A stretch of DNA of 38,106 bases from Thermovenabulum sp049701175 (GCF_049701175.1 NZ_JBNATW010000024.1:1-38106), one strand, 5' to 3'. Shown: positions 15,294 through 24,886, counted from the stretch's first letter. The notes: generated from the letters alone by a model not told the origin. Program-made: numbers and translations.

Positions 15294-16278
15294 TCCTTTT
15301 TCTCATATTTATGTTGAAGAGGAAGCTTTTGATTTTCCTATTACCTGGGAAATATTGTCGAAATTCGAAAAATCAAGGATAATTTCCATATATAATTATA
15401 AGGAGGTTTTTGCAAGGCCGAGGCAAAATTATAACCTTCAAAAAAAGGCTGTCAAGCTTATCCTTGCTGTAAAAAAGGGACAGTTTCTTTTTGAAGGTCC
15501 TGAGGTTTGCCATAATTTTGGATTTGAAAATTTTTATTATACTTCTCCCATATTAAACTGCCCTTATAACTGCAGCTACTGCTTTTTGAAGGGTATGTAC
15601 CCTTCTTCAAATATGGTAATATTTGTAAATATTGAGGATTTTTTTAAAGAAATAGAAAAATTATTGAAAGAAAAAAAGAGGCTCTATATTGCTGCTTCTT
15701 ATGAGACAGACCTTTTGGCCCTGGAGCGCATTGTGCCTTATACTCGGTTTTTTATAGACTTTTCCAGAAAAAAAGAAGATTTATTAATCGAAATAAGGAC
15801 AAAAAGCGCAAATTTCAATGCCGTAAAAGATGTTTTACCATCGGAGAATATAATCCTTTCATGGACCCTCTCAACGGAAAAAATAGCTTCAAAATACGAA
15901 AAAAATGCTCCAGACATCAAAAAAAGGATAAAATCTATAAAAGAGGCGCAGGAAAGGGGATATAAAATAAGGATATGTTTTGATCCTTTAATATTCTACG
16001 AAGATTTTGAAAAGGATTTTAAGCATTTGATGGAGAATGTTTTTAATAACATTGACCCTGAAAGGGTTTATGATATAGGGTTAGGGGTTTTCAGGATTCC
16101 CTCTGATTATTTGAAAAATATAAGGGCAAGGGGAATATATGATGAAATCTTTTATTACCCCTACGAAGTAGGGAATAAGGTGTATTCCGTAGAAAAAAAT
16201 ATAAAGGATAAAATGCTTGATTTTTCTATTAAGGAATTATCAAAATTTTTGCCGAAAGAAAAAATTTTTTATTTATAG
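15262..16278 (+). CDS. splB: Spore photoproduct lyase, clostridial type
   Basis: 338 residues. The radical-SAM cluster motif CPYNCSYC (Cys99, 103, 106) follows ILN, as in SP lyases, which repair the spore-specific thymine dimer during germination. In the Bacillus enzyme a Cys just after an FEAA-like motif donates a hydrogen atom; the equivalent IAASYETD here has Ser. Cys83 (EVCHNF), 16 residues ahead of the cluster, is the likely substitute in the clostridial form. TTG start at 15262 with AAGGAAGGG upstream, inside the end of the preceding gene. polA follows 12 bases later, giving a repair-linked run. It supports a spore-forming host. Confidence 0.85.
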   Translation: MSLSKNCLRFSPFSHIYVEEEAFDFPITWEILSKFEKSRIISIYNYKEVFARPRQNYNLQKKAVKLILAVKKGQFLFEGPEVCHNFGFENFYYTSPILNCPYNCSYCFLKGMYPSSNMVIFVNIEDFFKEIEKLLKEKKRLYIAASYETDLLALERIVPYTRFFIDFSRKKEDLLIEIRTKSANFNAVKDVLPSENIILSWTLSTEKIASKYEKNAPDIKKRIKSIKEAQERGYKIRICFDPLIFYEDFEKDFKHLMENVFNNIDPERVYDIGLGVFRIPSDYLKNIRARGIYDEIFYYPYEVGNKVYSVEKNIKDKMLDFSIKELSKFLPKEKIFYL

Positions 16279-16290
16279 GGAAGGGATTTT

Positions 16291-18912
16291 ATGGAAAAAC
16301 TTCTTTTAATAGATGGAAACAGTTTGATGCATCGAGCTTTTTATGCCATACCATCCCTTGCGACTTCAAAAGGTGTTCCCACAAATGCGGTATTCGGATT
16401 TACCAATATGATTTTTAGGCTTTTAAAAGAGGAAAAACCGGATTATATGGCTGTTGCCTTTGATAAAAAGGCTCCTACTTTTAGGCATATAGAGTTTCAG
16501 GATTATAAAGCAACGAGGGCAAAGGCGCCTGAGGAGCTTTTAATCCAGTTTCCTCTTTTAAAGGAAATTTTATCCGCTATGAACATCAAATTTCTCGAAG
16601 TAGAAGGTTTTGAGGCTGACGATGTTTTGGGGACGCTCTCGAAAAAAGCGGAAGAAAAGGGACTTTTTACACTCATCGTAACGGGGGATAAGGATGCCCT
16701 TCAGCTTATAAGCGAGAAGACCCATGTTATGCTAACAAAAAAAGGAATAACCGAAATGGAAGTTTACGACCAAAAAAAGTTTTATGAAAAATACGAGCTT
16801 AATCCTTCCTGCATCCCGGATTTAAAAGGCCTTATGGGAGATGCTTCCGACAATATACCGGGAGTTCCTGGAGTTGGAGAAAAAACGGCAATAAAGCTCT
16901 TAAAAGAATTTGAGAATCTGGAAAACCTTTATGAATCCCTTTCAAAGGAAGAGGACGAAAGGGTAAAAGGGAAGTTAAAGGAAAATCTTTTGGCCAATAA
17001 AGACCAGGCTTTGAAGTCAAAGCGCCTTGCCACAATCATCAGGGATGTCCCTATAATAGTGGATTTTATGGAATTAAGGGTAAAAGACCCGGATAAAGAA
17101 AGGCTGATAAGCCTTTTTAAAGAATTGGAGTTTAACAGCCTCATTAAAAGAATTTCGGTGAAAATCGAAGAAGGCGATGAGGATAAGGCAGCGGAAAAGA
17201 CGTTGAAAATAAAGGAGGAAATAGAAGAAAAGCCCCAGGAAAAGGCTTATATTATAAAGGATAGAGAAGACTTATACCGGCTAAAAGAGGATGCAAAGAG
17301 TGCGGGTATGCTTTCTATATTTCTTTCGCAAAATAGGCTCTTATTTTCTGAGGGGAGAAGGGTGTTTTCTTTAAGTTTAGAGCGTCTTCAGGACAACGAT
17401 GTAAAAAATCAGCTCAGGGAGATTTTTTTGATAGACAGCATCAGAAAAATTGCCCATGACGGGAAAATGCTAATCGAATATTTTGCAAAGCTGGGAATAA
17501 GTTTTTCGTATGAATTCGATACGATGATTGCATCCTATCTAATCAATTCTTCTAAAAACCGTTACGACCTTGAATCTGTTGCTTATGAACATTTAGGAGT
17601 GGATTTAAAGGATAAAGCCGACGAAGAAAAATGTTTTTCTTTGATTCCCTTAGAAGGGGTTTTGGAGGAAAGGCTTAAAAATGATGGATTAGAGGGTTTG
17701 TTTTATTTTATAGAAATGCCTTTGTGCCATATATTAGCCGATATGGAAATGACGGGGTTTAAAGTAGACAGGGGAAAGCTAAAGAAGCTGTCTAATGAAT
17801 TTGGCGAAAGGTTAATAAAGCTTACCGAGGAAATATATGAGCTTGCCGGGATATCTTTTAATATAAATTCCACAAAGCAGTTAGGAGAAGTGCTTTTTGA
17901 AAAGCTTCAGCTTCCGACGGTAAAGAAAAAGAAGACGGGTTATTCCACTGATGCGGAGGTTTTGGAAAAATTGAGGGGAGCTCATCCCATAATTGAAAAG
18001 CTTTTGGAGTACCGCTTTTTGATGAAGATGAAGTCTACTTATGCGGATGGGCTTTTAAACATGGTAGATAAGGAAACCTCCCGCATTCATACCTCTTTCA
18101 ATCAGACCATAACCGCGACGGGAAGGATTTCCAGCACTGAACCCAATTTGCAAAATATTCCCGTAAAAACCGAAATAGGGAAGAAGATAAGAGGGGTTTT
18201 TGTTGCGGATGGGCCAGGGCACATACTTTTGTCCGCAGATTATTCCCAGATAGAGCTTCGCATCCTTGCCCACATGTCCGGGGATGAGAAACTAATAGAG
18301 TCCTTCATAAAAGGTGAGGATATTCATACCAGGACAGCAAGCGAGGTATTCGGTGTCCCTTTAGAAAAGGTTACTCCGGAGATGCGGAATAGGGCAAAGG
18401 CTGTAAATTTCGGAATAATTTACGGGATAAGCGATTTTGGGCTTGCTCAGAGCCTGAATATATCTACCAAAGAGGCAAAGGAGTATATAGAGAATTATTT
18501 TAAAAGGTATCCAAAGGTTAAAGAGTTTATAGATGAGACTATAAAAAAGGCAAAAACACTGGGCTATGTCACCACCATTTTTAACAGGAGGCGCTACCTC
18601 CCCGAAATTTCAAGCAGGAATTTTAACCTCAGGTCTTTTGCAGAAAGGGCTGCTGTGAACTCTCCCATTCAGGGGAGCGCAGCGGATATTATCAAACTTG
18701 CAATGGTTAAAATATATAGAGAATTAAAAAGAAGAGGGTATAAGACCAAGCTTTTGCTTCAAATACACGATGAGCTGATTTTTGATGTGCCCTTAGAGGA
18801 ACTCGATTCTGTAAGGAATTTGGTGAAGTACCAGATGGAAAAAGTAGTGGAACTCCGGGTTCCGTTAACCGTTGATATGAAGGAAGGTTTTACCTGGGAG
18901 GAATTAAAATAA
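16291..18912 (+). CDS. polA: DNA polymerase I
   Basis: 873 residues. The N-terminal 5' nuclease (1 to about 290) starts DGNSLMHRAFYA and has the helix-hairpin GVPGVGEKTA. The middle 3'-5' exonuclease-like domain (about 310-470) lacks the D-x-E of active proofreading enzymes, as in Thermus and Bacillus. The polymerase domain has motif A DYSQIELR near residue 650, motif B RAKAVNFGIIYG near 708 and motif C HDELIFDV near 827. It fills gaps and removes RNA primers during replication and repair. ATG with GGGAAGGG upstream; coaE begins 18 bases after the stop. Confidence 0.96.
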   Translation: MEKLLLIDGNSLMHRAFYAIPSLATSKGVPTNAVFGFTNMIFRLLKEEKPDYMAVAFDKKAPTFRHIEFQDYKATRAKAPEELLIQFPLLKEILSAMNIKFLEVEGFEADDVLGTLSKKAEEKGLFTLIVTGDKDALQLISEKTHVMLTKKGITEMEVYDQKKFYEKYELNPSCIPDLKGLMGDASDNIPGVPGVGEKTAIKLLKEFENLENLYESLSKEEDERVKGKLKENLLANKDQALKSKRLATIIRDVPIIVDFMELRVKDPDKERLISLFKELEFNSLIKRISVKIEEGDEDKAAEKTLKIKEEIEEKPQEKAYIIKDREDLYRLKEDAKSAGMLSIFLSQNRLLFSEGRRVFSLSLERLQDNDVKNQLREIFLIDSIRKIAHDGKMLIEYFAKLGISFSYEFDTMIASYLINSSKNRYDLESVAYEHLGVDLKDKADEEKCFSLIPLEGVLEERLKNDGLEGLFYFIEMPLCHILADMEMTGFKVDRGKLKKLSNEFGERLIKLTEEIYELAGISFNINSTKQLGEVLFEKLQLPTVKKKKTGYSTDAEVLEKLRGAHPIIEKLLEYRFLMKMKSTYADGLLNMVDKETSRIHTSFNQTITATGRISSTEPNLQNIPVKTEIGKKIRGVFVADGPGHILLSADYSQIELRILAHMSGDEKLIESFIKGEDIHTRTASEVFGVPLEKVTPEMRNRAKAVNFGIIYGISDFGLAQSLNISTKEAKEYIENYFKRYPKVKEFIDETIKKAKTLGYVTTIFNRRRYLPEISSRNFNLRSFAERAAVNSPIQGSAADIIKLAMVKIYRELKRRGYKTKLLLQIHDELIFDVPLEELDSVRNLVKYQMEKVVELRVPLTVDMKEGFTWEELK

Positions 18913-18930
18913 AAAGAGGAGGAGAGGGCT

Positions 18931-19530
18931 TTGAAGGTCATAGGCTTGACTGGGGGAATTGCCAGCGGCAAAAGCACCGTCTCCAACATTTTGCGGGAAA
19001 AAGGGGCATATATTATCGATGCCGATGAAATATCAAAAGCCCTCGTTGAACCGGGAAAACCGGCTTATAAGGAAATTGTGGAATTTTTCGGAAAAGAAAT
19101 TTTAAATGAAGACGGCACTATAAAAAGAAAAAAACTTGGTAAAATTGTATTTGCCGACACAGAAAAGCTTTCTGTTCTAAATAGTATTACTCATCCTAAG
19201 ATAATTGAGGAGATAGAAAAAAAATTAAAGGAATGCCGTGAAAGAGATGAAAAAGTAGTAGTCATAGATGCAGCGCTCTTAATAGAACTCGGTCTTTATA
19301 AATTGGCTGATGAGGTTTGGCTGGTAGTCGTTGATGAAAAAACACAGCTTGAAAGGCTTTTAAAAAGGGATAGGTTTTTAGAACCAAAGGAAGCAAAGGA
19401 CAGAATAAGGGCTCAGATGCCCCAGGAAGAAAAGAAAAAATATGCTACAAGGATCATAGATAATACGGGGGATTTTTCACACCTTAAAGAACAGGTAGAA
19501 AAATATTGGAGGGAATTGGTTGAATCGTAA
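18931..19530 (+). CDS. coaE: Dephospho-CoA kinase
   Basis: 199 residues, full length. The P-loop GGIASGKST is at residues 8-16, followed by IIDADEIS; the lid Arg is in LLKRDRFLEP. It phosphorylates dephospho-CoA on the ribose, the last step of coenzyme A synthesis. TTG start with AGAGGAGGAG upstream. Placement after polA is common in Firmicutes. Its 3' end overlaps the lytic transglycosylase by 11 bases. Confidence 0.95.
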   Translation: MKVIGLTGGIASGKSTVSNILREKGAYIIDADEISKALVEPGKPAYKEIVEFFGKEILNEDGTIKRKKLGKIVFADTEKLSVLNSITHPKIIEEIEKKLKECRERDEKVVVIDAALLIELGLYKLADEVWLVVVDEKTQLERLLKRDRFLEPKEAKDRIRAQMPQEEKKKYATRIIDNTGDFSHLKEQVEKYWRELVES

Positions 19531-20077
19531 AAGTTACTTTAATAGGATGCTGTCTTTGTTTATTATCGCAGGAATTATTGCACTTTTTTTTAATATAACA
19601 TGGTTTTTAAAGACGATTTATCCTTTAAGGTATGAAAATTATATAGTAAAATATTCCGGGAAATATGATGTTGACCCGTATCTCGTGGCTTCAGTAATAA
19701 AAATAGAAAGCAATTTTAATCCTAATGCGGTATCAGAAAAGGGTGCTGTAGGGCTCATGCAGCTTATGCCCGACACCGCGGTTTGGGCTGCAAAGACCAT
19801 GGGAATAAAAAAGGAAAAGATAGACTTAATGGAACCAGAGACCAATATTATGCTCGGCACATGGTACCTTTCGGATCTTTTAAAGGAATTTGATGGAAAT
19901 TTAGTCTTGACACTGGCAGCTTACAACGGAGGGAGGGGTAATGTAAAGGAATGGATTGATAAGGGTTTGATTGACAAAAATTCGGAAGAAAATATTCCTT
20001 TTGAAGAGACAAAGTTCTTTGTTATGAAGGTGAAAAAAGCTTATTATTGGTATAAAAAATTGTATAAATTAAAATAA
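19520..20077 (+). CDS. Membrane-anchored lytic transglycosylase (SLT domain)
   Basis: 185 residues. One N-terminal membrane segment (about 10-30) anchors a Slt-type lysozyme-like domain. The catalytic Glu63 is in IKIESNFNPNAVS, followed by GAVGLMQLMPDTA and later LAAYNGGRGNV, the standard motif set. It cleaves the glycan strands of peptidoglycan outside the membrane with 1,6-anhydro products. TTG start at 19520 with GGAGGG upstream. The short length and lack of other domains match the family found after coaE in clostridia; a role in sporulation or wall remodelling is possible but not shown. Confidence 0.88.
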   Translation: MNRKSYFNRMLSLFIIAGIIALFFNITWFLKTIYPLRYENYIVKYSGKYDVDPYLVASVIKIESNFNPNAVSEKGAVGLMQLMPDTAVWAAKTMGIKKEKIDLMEPETNIMLGTWYLSDLLKEFDGNLVLTLAAYNGGRGNVKEWIDKGLIDKNSEENIPFEETKFFVMKVKKAYYWYKKLYKLK

Positions 20078-20094
20078 ATTTTGGAGGTCATGAT

Positions 20095-21129
20095 ATGAAA
20101 GAAATTAAAACATTGAAAGATGTAAAGGATTTTGAAGTAGAAAAAGGAAGGCTTTTTTATTCAGCAACTCACGAGGAGATAAAATGCGGTGCCACCACGG
20201 ATATTTATTTTATAAAAACCATGGAGATTTTAAGACACCTTGGAATAGCAGGAAAAAAAGTTGTTGCTGAGGTTTTTGCGAGGAAAAACGGAATTTTATG
20301 CGGGATTGAGGAGGTTTTAAACCTTTTAAAGGATAAAAATATTGAAATATATTCTATACCAGAAGGAGAAACCTTTGGCCCCAAAGAGACCATATTGAGA
20401 ATAATCGGTCCTTATGAAGAGTTCGGAATATATGAAACAGCCCTTTTAGGAATTCTTGCCCAGTCCAGCGGTTGGGCTACAGCTGCGAGGGAGTGCAGAG
20501 AAGCGGCAAAGGACAAAATTTTTATTTGTTTTGGTGCAAGACACGTCCACCCTGCAGTTGCTCCAGTAATGGAGAGGGCGGCTATAGTAGGGGGAGCCAG
20601 CAATGCCAGCTGCATTTTGGCTGCAAAGATTCTCGGAAGACAGCCGTCGGGCACAATTCCCCACGCTGCAATCCTGATTGCGGGTGATACTGTAACGGTA
20701 GCAAAGGCGTATGACGAGATAATGCCTCCCGATTCACCGAGAATTATCCTAGTGGATACTTTCAAGGATGAAGCTGAAGAAGCATTGAATGTGGCAGAAG
20801 CTTTGGGAAGCGCCCTCGAAGGTGTAAGATTGGATACTCCAAGCGAAAGAGGAGGAGTAACAAAGGAACTGGTATATGAGGTAAGGCAGAGGCTGAATCA
20901 AAAGGGCTACAACCATGTGAAGATTTTCGTCTCCGGAGGCCTTACACCAGAGAAGATAAAAGAGCTGTCGGAAGCTGGGGCGGATGCCTTCGGTGTTGGA
21001 AGTTATATCTCAGGCGCTTCACCCATTGATATGACTATGGATATAAAGATGGTCGACGGAGTGCCTGTCGCAAAAAGGGGAAGAATTCCGGGGTTAATTG
21101 AAAATGAAAAGTTAAGAAGGGTAAAATAA
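20095..21129 (+). CDS. pncB: Nicotinate phosphoribosyltransferase, short form
   Basis: 344 residues, shorter than the classic PncB of about 400. The core GARHVHPAVAPVMERAA, followed by GGASNAS and GTIPHA, is the type II phosphoribosyltransferase active site; VSGGLTPEKI and FGVGSYI form the phosphate-binding end. It converts nicotinate and PRPP to nicotinate mononucleotide in NAD salvage. ATG with GGAGG upstream. It ends two bases before the end of the converging ndk gene, with no terminator visible on either strand. Confidence 0.88.
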   Translation: MKEIKTLKDVKDFEVEKGRLFYSATHEEIKCGATTDIYFIKTMEILRHLGIAGKKVVAEVFARKNGILCGIEEVLNLLKDKNIEIYSIPEGETFGPKETILRIIGPYEEFGIYETALLGILAQSSGWATAARECREAAKDKIFICFGARHVHPAVAPVMERAAIVGGASNASCILAAKILGRQPSGTIPHAAILIAGDTVTVAKAYDEIMPPDSPRIILVDTFKDEAEEALNVAEALGSALEGVRLDTPSERGGVTKELVYEVRQRLNQKGYNHVKIFVSGGLTPEKIKELSEAGADAFGVGSYISGASPIDMTMDIKMVDGVPVAKRGRIPGLIENEKLRRVK

Positions 21130-21131
21130 AT

Positions 21132-21536
21132 TTATAATTCGGGAAACCAAAGGGCTATTTCCCTTCTTGCACTGTCGGGACTGTCGGAAGCGTGCACCAG
21201 GTTTTCCTGAGTGGTTAGGGCAAAATCTCCCCTTATGGTTCCGGGAAGGGCATCTTCCACCTTGGTAGCTCCGTTTAACATCCGCACAAGTTTTATTGCA
21301 TTCGGCCCTTCTAAAACCATTGCTACTACCGGCCCTGATGTGATAAATCTTATGAGTTCACCGTAAAAGGGTTTTTGCCTGTGTTCCTCGTAGTGTCTTT
21401 CGGCAAGCTCAAGGGGTACATCGAGCATTTTCAGAGCAAGGATTTTAAATCCTTTTTGTTCGTACCGCTGAATAATGCTTCCAATAAGGCCCCGCTTAAC
21501 CGCGTCGGGTTTAATCAGCACAAAGGTTTTTTCCAT
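21132..21536 (-). CDS. ndk: Nucleoside diphosphate kinase
   Basis: 134 residues, full length. FVLIKPDAVKRGLIG opens the fold and NLVHASDSPDSARREI holds the phosphorylated His115. It equalises nucleoside triphosphate pools by transferring gamma-phosphates. The signature has Ala where Gly is usual after the His, a minor variation. ATG with GGAAGG upstream. Divergent from the phosphoribosyltransferase gene; convergent with pncB, whose stop is three bases away. Confidence 0.95.
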   Translation of the reverse strand: MEKTFVLIKPDAVKRGLIGSIIQRYEQKGFKILALKMLDVPLELAERHYEEHRQKPFYGELIRFITSGPVVAMVLEGPNAIKLVRMLNGATKVEDALPGTIRGDFALTTQENLVHASDSPDSARREIALWFPEL

Positions 21537-21616
21537 GAAAACCTTCCTTTCTAATATTGTATGTTTAGTTAGATTTTACAAAAAATTTTAAAATACTTCA
21601 AGGAAGAAGGAAGATT

Positions 21617-22258
21617 ATGTTTAAGGACAGGATTGATGCGGGGAAAAGGCTTTCGAAACTGCTCTCGGATTACAGAGAGGACAAAAATGCGGTGATTTTT
21701 GCAATACCGAGGGGCGGAGTCGTAGTTGGCGGTGCGGTTGCAGAGGAGCTTTCCCTGTGTCTTGACGTGGTCGTTACAAAGAAAATAGGGGCACCCTTCA
21801 ATGAAGAATTTGCCGTGGGAGCGGTAGCACCGGACGGTACGCTTTTTATATACGAAGAGGCTGTCGCAAGATACGGAATAAAAAAGACGTATTTAGAAAA
21901 AGAAGCGAAATCTAAATTAGAAGAAATAAGACAGAGGCTCATAAAATTTAGGGGAAAAGCTTTTTACGAATCCTTAGAGGGTAAAAAAGCGATAGTGGTA
22001 GATGACGGCATTGCTACCGGTTTTACGGTAAAGGCTGCTGTAGATTTTTTGAAAAAACTTAATGCTGACAAAATAATTGTGGCGGTGCCGGTCATAGCAC
22101 CCGATTCTGTGTATGAATTTAAAAAGATATGTGATGAACTTTACTATATTTATTCAGAAGAACCCTTTTATGCAGTCGGCCAGTTTTACGAGGATTTTTC
22201 ACAGGTAGAGGATGAAGAAGTAATAGAGATTTTAAAAAAATACGGAAAAGAGGTATAG
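21617..22258 (+). CDS. Type I phosphoribosyltransferase
   Basis: 213 residues. IPRGGVVVGGAVAEEL is the N-terminal binding loop and AIVVDDGIATGFTVKAAV the PRPP motif of type I phosphoribosyltransferases. Proteins of this type are usually annotated only at family level; the base substrate cannot be told from sequence. ATG with GGAAGAAGG upstream. The stop is three bases from the uppP start, so the two are an operon, which does not by itself suggest a shared pathway. Confidence 0.85.
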   Translation: MFKDRIDAGKRLSKLLSDYREDKNAVIFAIPRGGVVVGGAVAEELSLCLDVVVTKKIGAPFNEEFAVGAVAPDGTLFIYEEAVARYGIKKTYLEKEAKSKLEEIRQRLIKFRGKAFYESLEGKKAIVVDDGIATGFTVKAAVDFLKKLNADKIIVAVPVIAPDSVYEFKKICDELYYIYSEEPFYAVGQFYEDFSQVEDEEVIEILKKYGKEV

Positions 22259-22261
22259 AAA

Positions 22262-23071
22262 ATGTCTTTAACTTTAAAAGCAATTATCATGGGAATTGTT
22301 GAAGGACTTACGGAATTTTTGCCCGTTTCTTCTACGGGACACCTTATAATAGCCGGAGACTTTTTAGGTTTTAAAGGTACGAGGTTTCATGTCACCTTTG
22401 AAATAGTGATTCAGCTTGGAGCAATTTTGGCGGTGGTTTTTTATTACAGGAAAAAAATCATACATTCCCTGCTAAACTTAGCCCCTGGGAAAAGCGGCTT
22501 TCGGCTGTGGTCTAATATATTCGTAGCATTCATTCCTTCCGCTTTAATAGGAGTGTTTTTTAACGATTATATAGAAACCTATCTTTTTTCATCCTTTACA
22601 GTGGCTATTGCTTTAGTATTGGGTGGAATATTGATGATTCTTGCGGAGAATACCTTCGGGAGGCACGGCCTTAATGAAATAGAAAAAGCAAGTTTCGGGC
22701 AATCCCTTTTAATAGGCATAGCCCAGTGCCTTGCACTTTTTCCGGGGATGTCCCGCTCTGCTTCCACCATAATGGGAGGGCTTGCAGCCGGTTTTTCCCT
22801 TAGAGGAGCTGCCGAGTTTTCCTTTTTCCTCGCAATTCCTACGATGATTGGAGCATCAATTTTTTCCCTTTTAAAGGGAATAGACGCAATGGGAGCTTTG
22901 GAGTGGCAGGCCCTTGGGGTGGGATTCATTGTATCTTTTATCGTAGCCCTTATTGCTATTGACAAATTTTTATCCTACGTTTCAAACCGTTCTTTAAAAC
23001 CCTTTGCCTATTATAGAATTGCATTTGGAATCATAATGATGTTTTTAGTATTAGGCGGGTATTTGAGGTGA
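22262..23071 (+). CDS. uppP: Undecaprenyl-diphosphatase
   Basis: 269 residues, eight or so membrane segments. EGLTEFLPVSSTGH at residues 14-27 and PGMSRSASTI are the two conserved BacA/UppP motifs with catalytic Glu, Ser, His and Arg. It removes a phosphate from undecaprenyl diphosphate, recycling the lipid carrier for wall synthesis; overproduction gives bacitracin tolerance in other species. ATG start just after the phosphoribosyltransferase stop. Confidence 0.95.
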   Translation: MSLTLKAIIMGIVEGLTEFLPVSSTGHLIIAGDFLGFKGTRFHVTFEIVIQLGAILAVVFYYRKKIIHSLLNLAPGKSGFRLWSNIFVAFIPSALIGVFFNDYIETYLFSSFTVAIALVLGGILMILAENTFGRHGLNEIEKASFGQSLLIGIAQCLALFPGMSRSASTIMGGLAAGFSLRGAAEFSFFLAIPTMIGASIFSLLKGIDAMGALEWQALGVGFIVSFIVALIAIDKFLSYVSNRSLKPFAYYRIAFGIIMMFLVLGGYLR

Positions 23072-23107
23072 AAAGAAAAATTTTATGATGTTGTGAAGCA
23101 ATTAAAG

Positions 23108-23150
23108 CCCTCTATGGTAGGATTACCGCTATTGTAGGGGGTTATTTTTG
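23108..23150 (+). terminator. Possible terminator after uppP
   Basis: CCCTCTA (23108-23114) can pair with TAGGGGG (23135-23141, one mismatch) and enclose a GGTA/TACC stem; a weak TTATTTTT tail follows. Confidence 0.4.
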
Positions 23151-23179
23151 TGGAAAAAATTTTTTAAAAGGTGGTAAAA

Positions 23180-24886
23180 ATGATAGTATTTGATCTTATT
23201 TACAATTTATTGAATAAATTGGGGCTTTTTATAATTATAATTTACCTTTTATCAATGTCAAAAACCTTTACAAAATTAATCACTCAAAACGAAAATTCCT
23301 TTAAAGGGAATTTACTGTTAATAACAATATTTGGAATTATAGGGGTGCTGGGAAATTATTTCAGCATAAATTATGAGGGTTCCCTTGTGAATACCCGAAT
23401 TATAGGTGTAGCATCGGGTGGACTTTACGGTGGCCCGGTGGTGGGCTTGGGTGCTGCGGTAATTTCGGTATTACACCGGTTATCCATTGGAAATGCGGAT
23501 TTTACTTTGAAAGCCTGCAGCATTTCCACAATTATCGAGGGGATAATTTCGGGATATTCGTATTATGCGGCAAAGGATAAGCAAAATAAATGGATTTACG
23601 GGATAATACTGGGGATAATTTGCGAATCGCTTAGGAAGGTAATGGTTTTGATATTTTCAAAGCCCTTCGATAAAGCCTTGGCGGTGGTGAAGGTAATTTG
23701 GATACCCATGACCGTAGTAAATGCTGTGGGTTTGGCGATTTTTATCGCAATAATAGATTCCATTTTTAAAGAAAAGGAAAAATTAAAAGCTTATCAGGCA
23801 AAATTGTGTTTGAATATCGCAAATAAGACTTTGCCTATATTGAGGAAAGGTTTAAACAAAGAGACAGCGTATGAAGCAGGGAAAATAATATATAATATGA
23901 CTGATTTTGATGCAATAGCAATAACGGATACAAATGAAGTATTATGTCATATAGGAGTTGGCAATGATCACCATTTGCCAGGAGGCCCTCTTTTAACTAA
24001 TTTGACTAAAAAAGTCATACAGGAAGGGGTTTTTGTTATAAGTAGAAATAAAAGTGAAATTGACTGCAAATATCCGGCATGTAAGCTTCAATCGGCAATA
24101 GTCCTTCCTCTAAAAATCAAAGAAAATGTCATAGGAACTTTAAAATTATACAGATGCGCTGAAAACTCCATAAGCGAAACCGATGTAGAATTGGGATTGG
24201 GACTTGCCCAGCTTTTTTCAACGCAATTGGAACTGAGCATGATAGAAGAGCAAAATAAAATTTTAGCTATGACGCAGATAAAAGTTCTTCAAAATCAAAT
24301 AAACCCACATTTTTTATTTAATTGTTTGAATACTATTTCTATATTATGCCGTCTCAATCCTTTTAAAGCAAGAAAGCTAATTAATCACCTTTCCAATTTT
24401 TATAGAAAAAATTTAAATAAAAAAGATGTTCTTATAGATATTGATGAAGAGTTAGAACATGTTAAGTCCTATGTCGCTTTAGAAAAAGAACGTTTTAAAA
24501 ATAAATTAAAAATATTATTTTTAAAAGATGAAAAAGTAAATATTAAGGTTCCACCGCTTACCCTCCAGCCATTGGTTGAAAATGCCATTCAACATGGAAT
24601 TTTACCAAAAGAAAATGGTGGTAATGTATGGGTGATAATTAAAAACATTTCAAATGGATTTTTGATATGTGTAAAAGATAACGGTGTAGGTATTGAAGAA
24701 AATCTTTTAAAAAGGTTGAACTCTTTGGAATTCCCAAAAAGCAGTTTCGGCTTAGAATCGGTTTATAAAAGATTTAAATATTTTTATAACGAGAATATCT
24801 ATTTTAAAATTTACAGTGTAAAAGGAAAAGGTACTTCAGTAATTATAAAGGTGAGGGGAGAAGCTTATGAAGGCTTTAATTGTTGA
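23180..24886 (+). CDS. LytS-type sensor histidine kinase
   Basis: 568 residues from ATG 23180, preceded by AAAAGGTGG; the GTG at 23171 is inside that site. Five or six membrane segments (to about residue 195) form a 5TM-LYT sensor with YGGPVVGLGAAVIS. A GAF domain follows (about 210-350) with Cys296 and Cys301. The kinase has His377 in INPHFLFNCLN and an ATP-binding domain with LVENAIQHGI and DNGVGI. It phosphorylates the overlapping LytTR regulator. Similar kinases answer pyruvate or other carboxylates in some bacteria, which would suit the downstream carboxylate transporter. Confidence 0.9.
   Translation: MIVFDLIYNLLNKLGLFIIIIYLLSMSKTFTKLITQNENSFKGNLLLITIFGIIGVLGNYFSINYEGSLVNTRIIGVASGGLYGGPVVGLGAAVISVLHRLSIGNADFTLKACSISTIIEGIISGYSYYAAKDKQNKWIYGIILGIICESLRKVMVLIFSKPFDKALAVVKVIWIPMTVVNAVGLAIFIAIIDSIFKEKEKLKAYQAKLCLNIANKTLPILRKGLNKETAYEAGKIIYNMTDFDAIAITDTNEVLCHIGVGNDHHLPGGPLLTNLTKKVIQEGVFVISRNKSEIDCKYPACKLQSAIVLPLKIKENVIGTLKLYRCAENSISETDVELGLGLAQLFSTQLELSMIEEQNKILAMTQIKVLQNQINPHFLFNCLNTISILCRLNPFKARKLINHLSNFYRKNLNKKDVLIDIDEELEHVKSYVALEKERFKNKLKILFLKDEKVNIKVPPLTLQPLVENAIQHGILPKENGGNVWVIIKNISNGFLICVKDNGVGIEENLLKRLNSLEFPKSSFGLESVYKRFKYFYNENIYFKIYSVKGKGTSVIIKVRGEAYEGFNC

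Noticed and set aside
21130..21131. Terminator between pncB and ndk
   Set aside because: The stops are almost adjacent and no stem with a T-run is visible.
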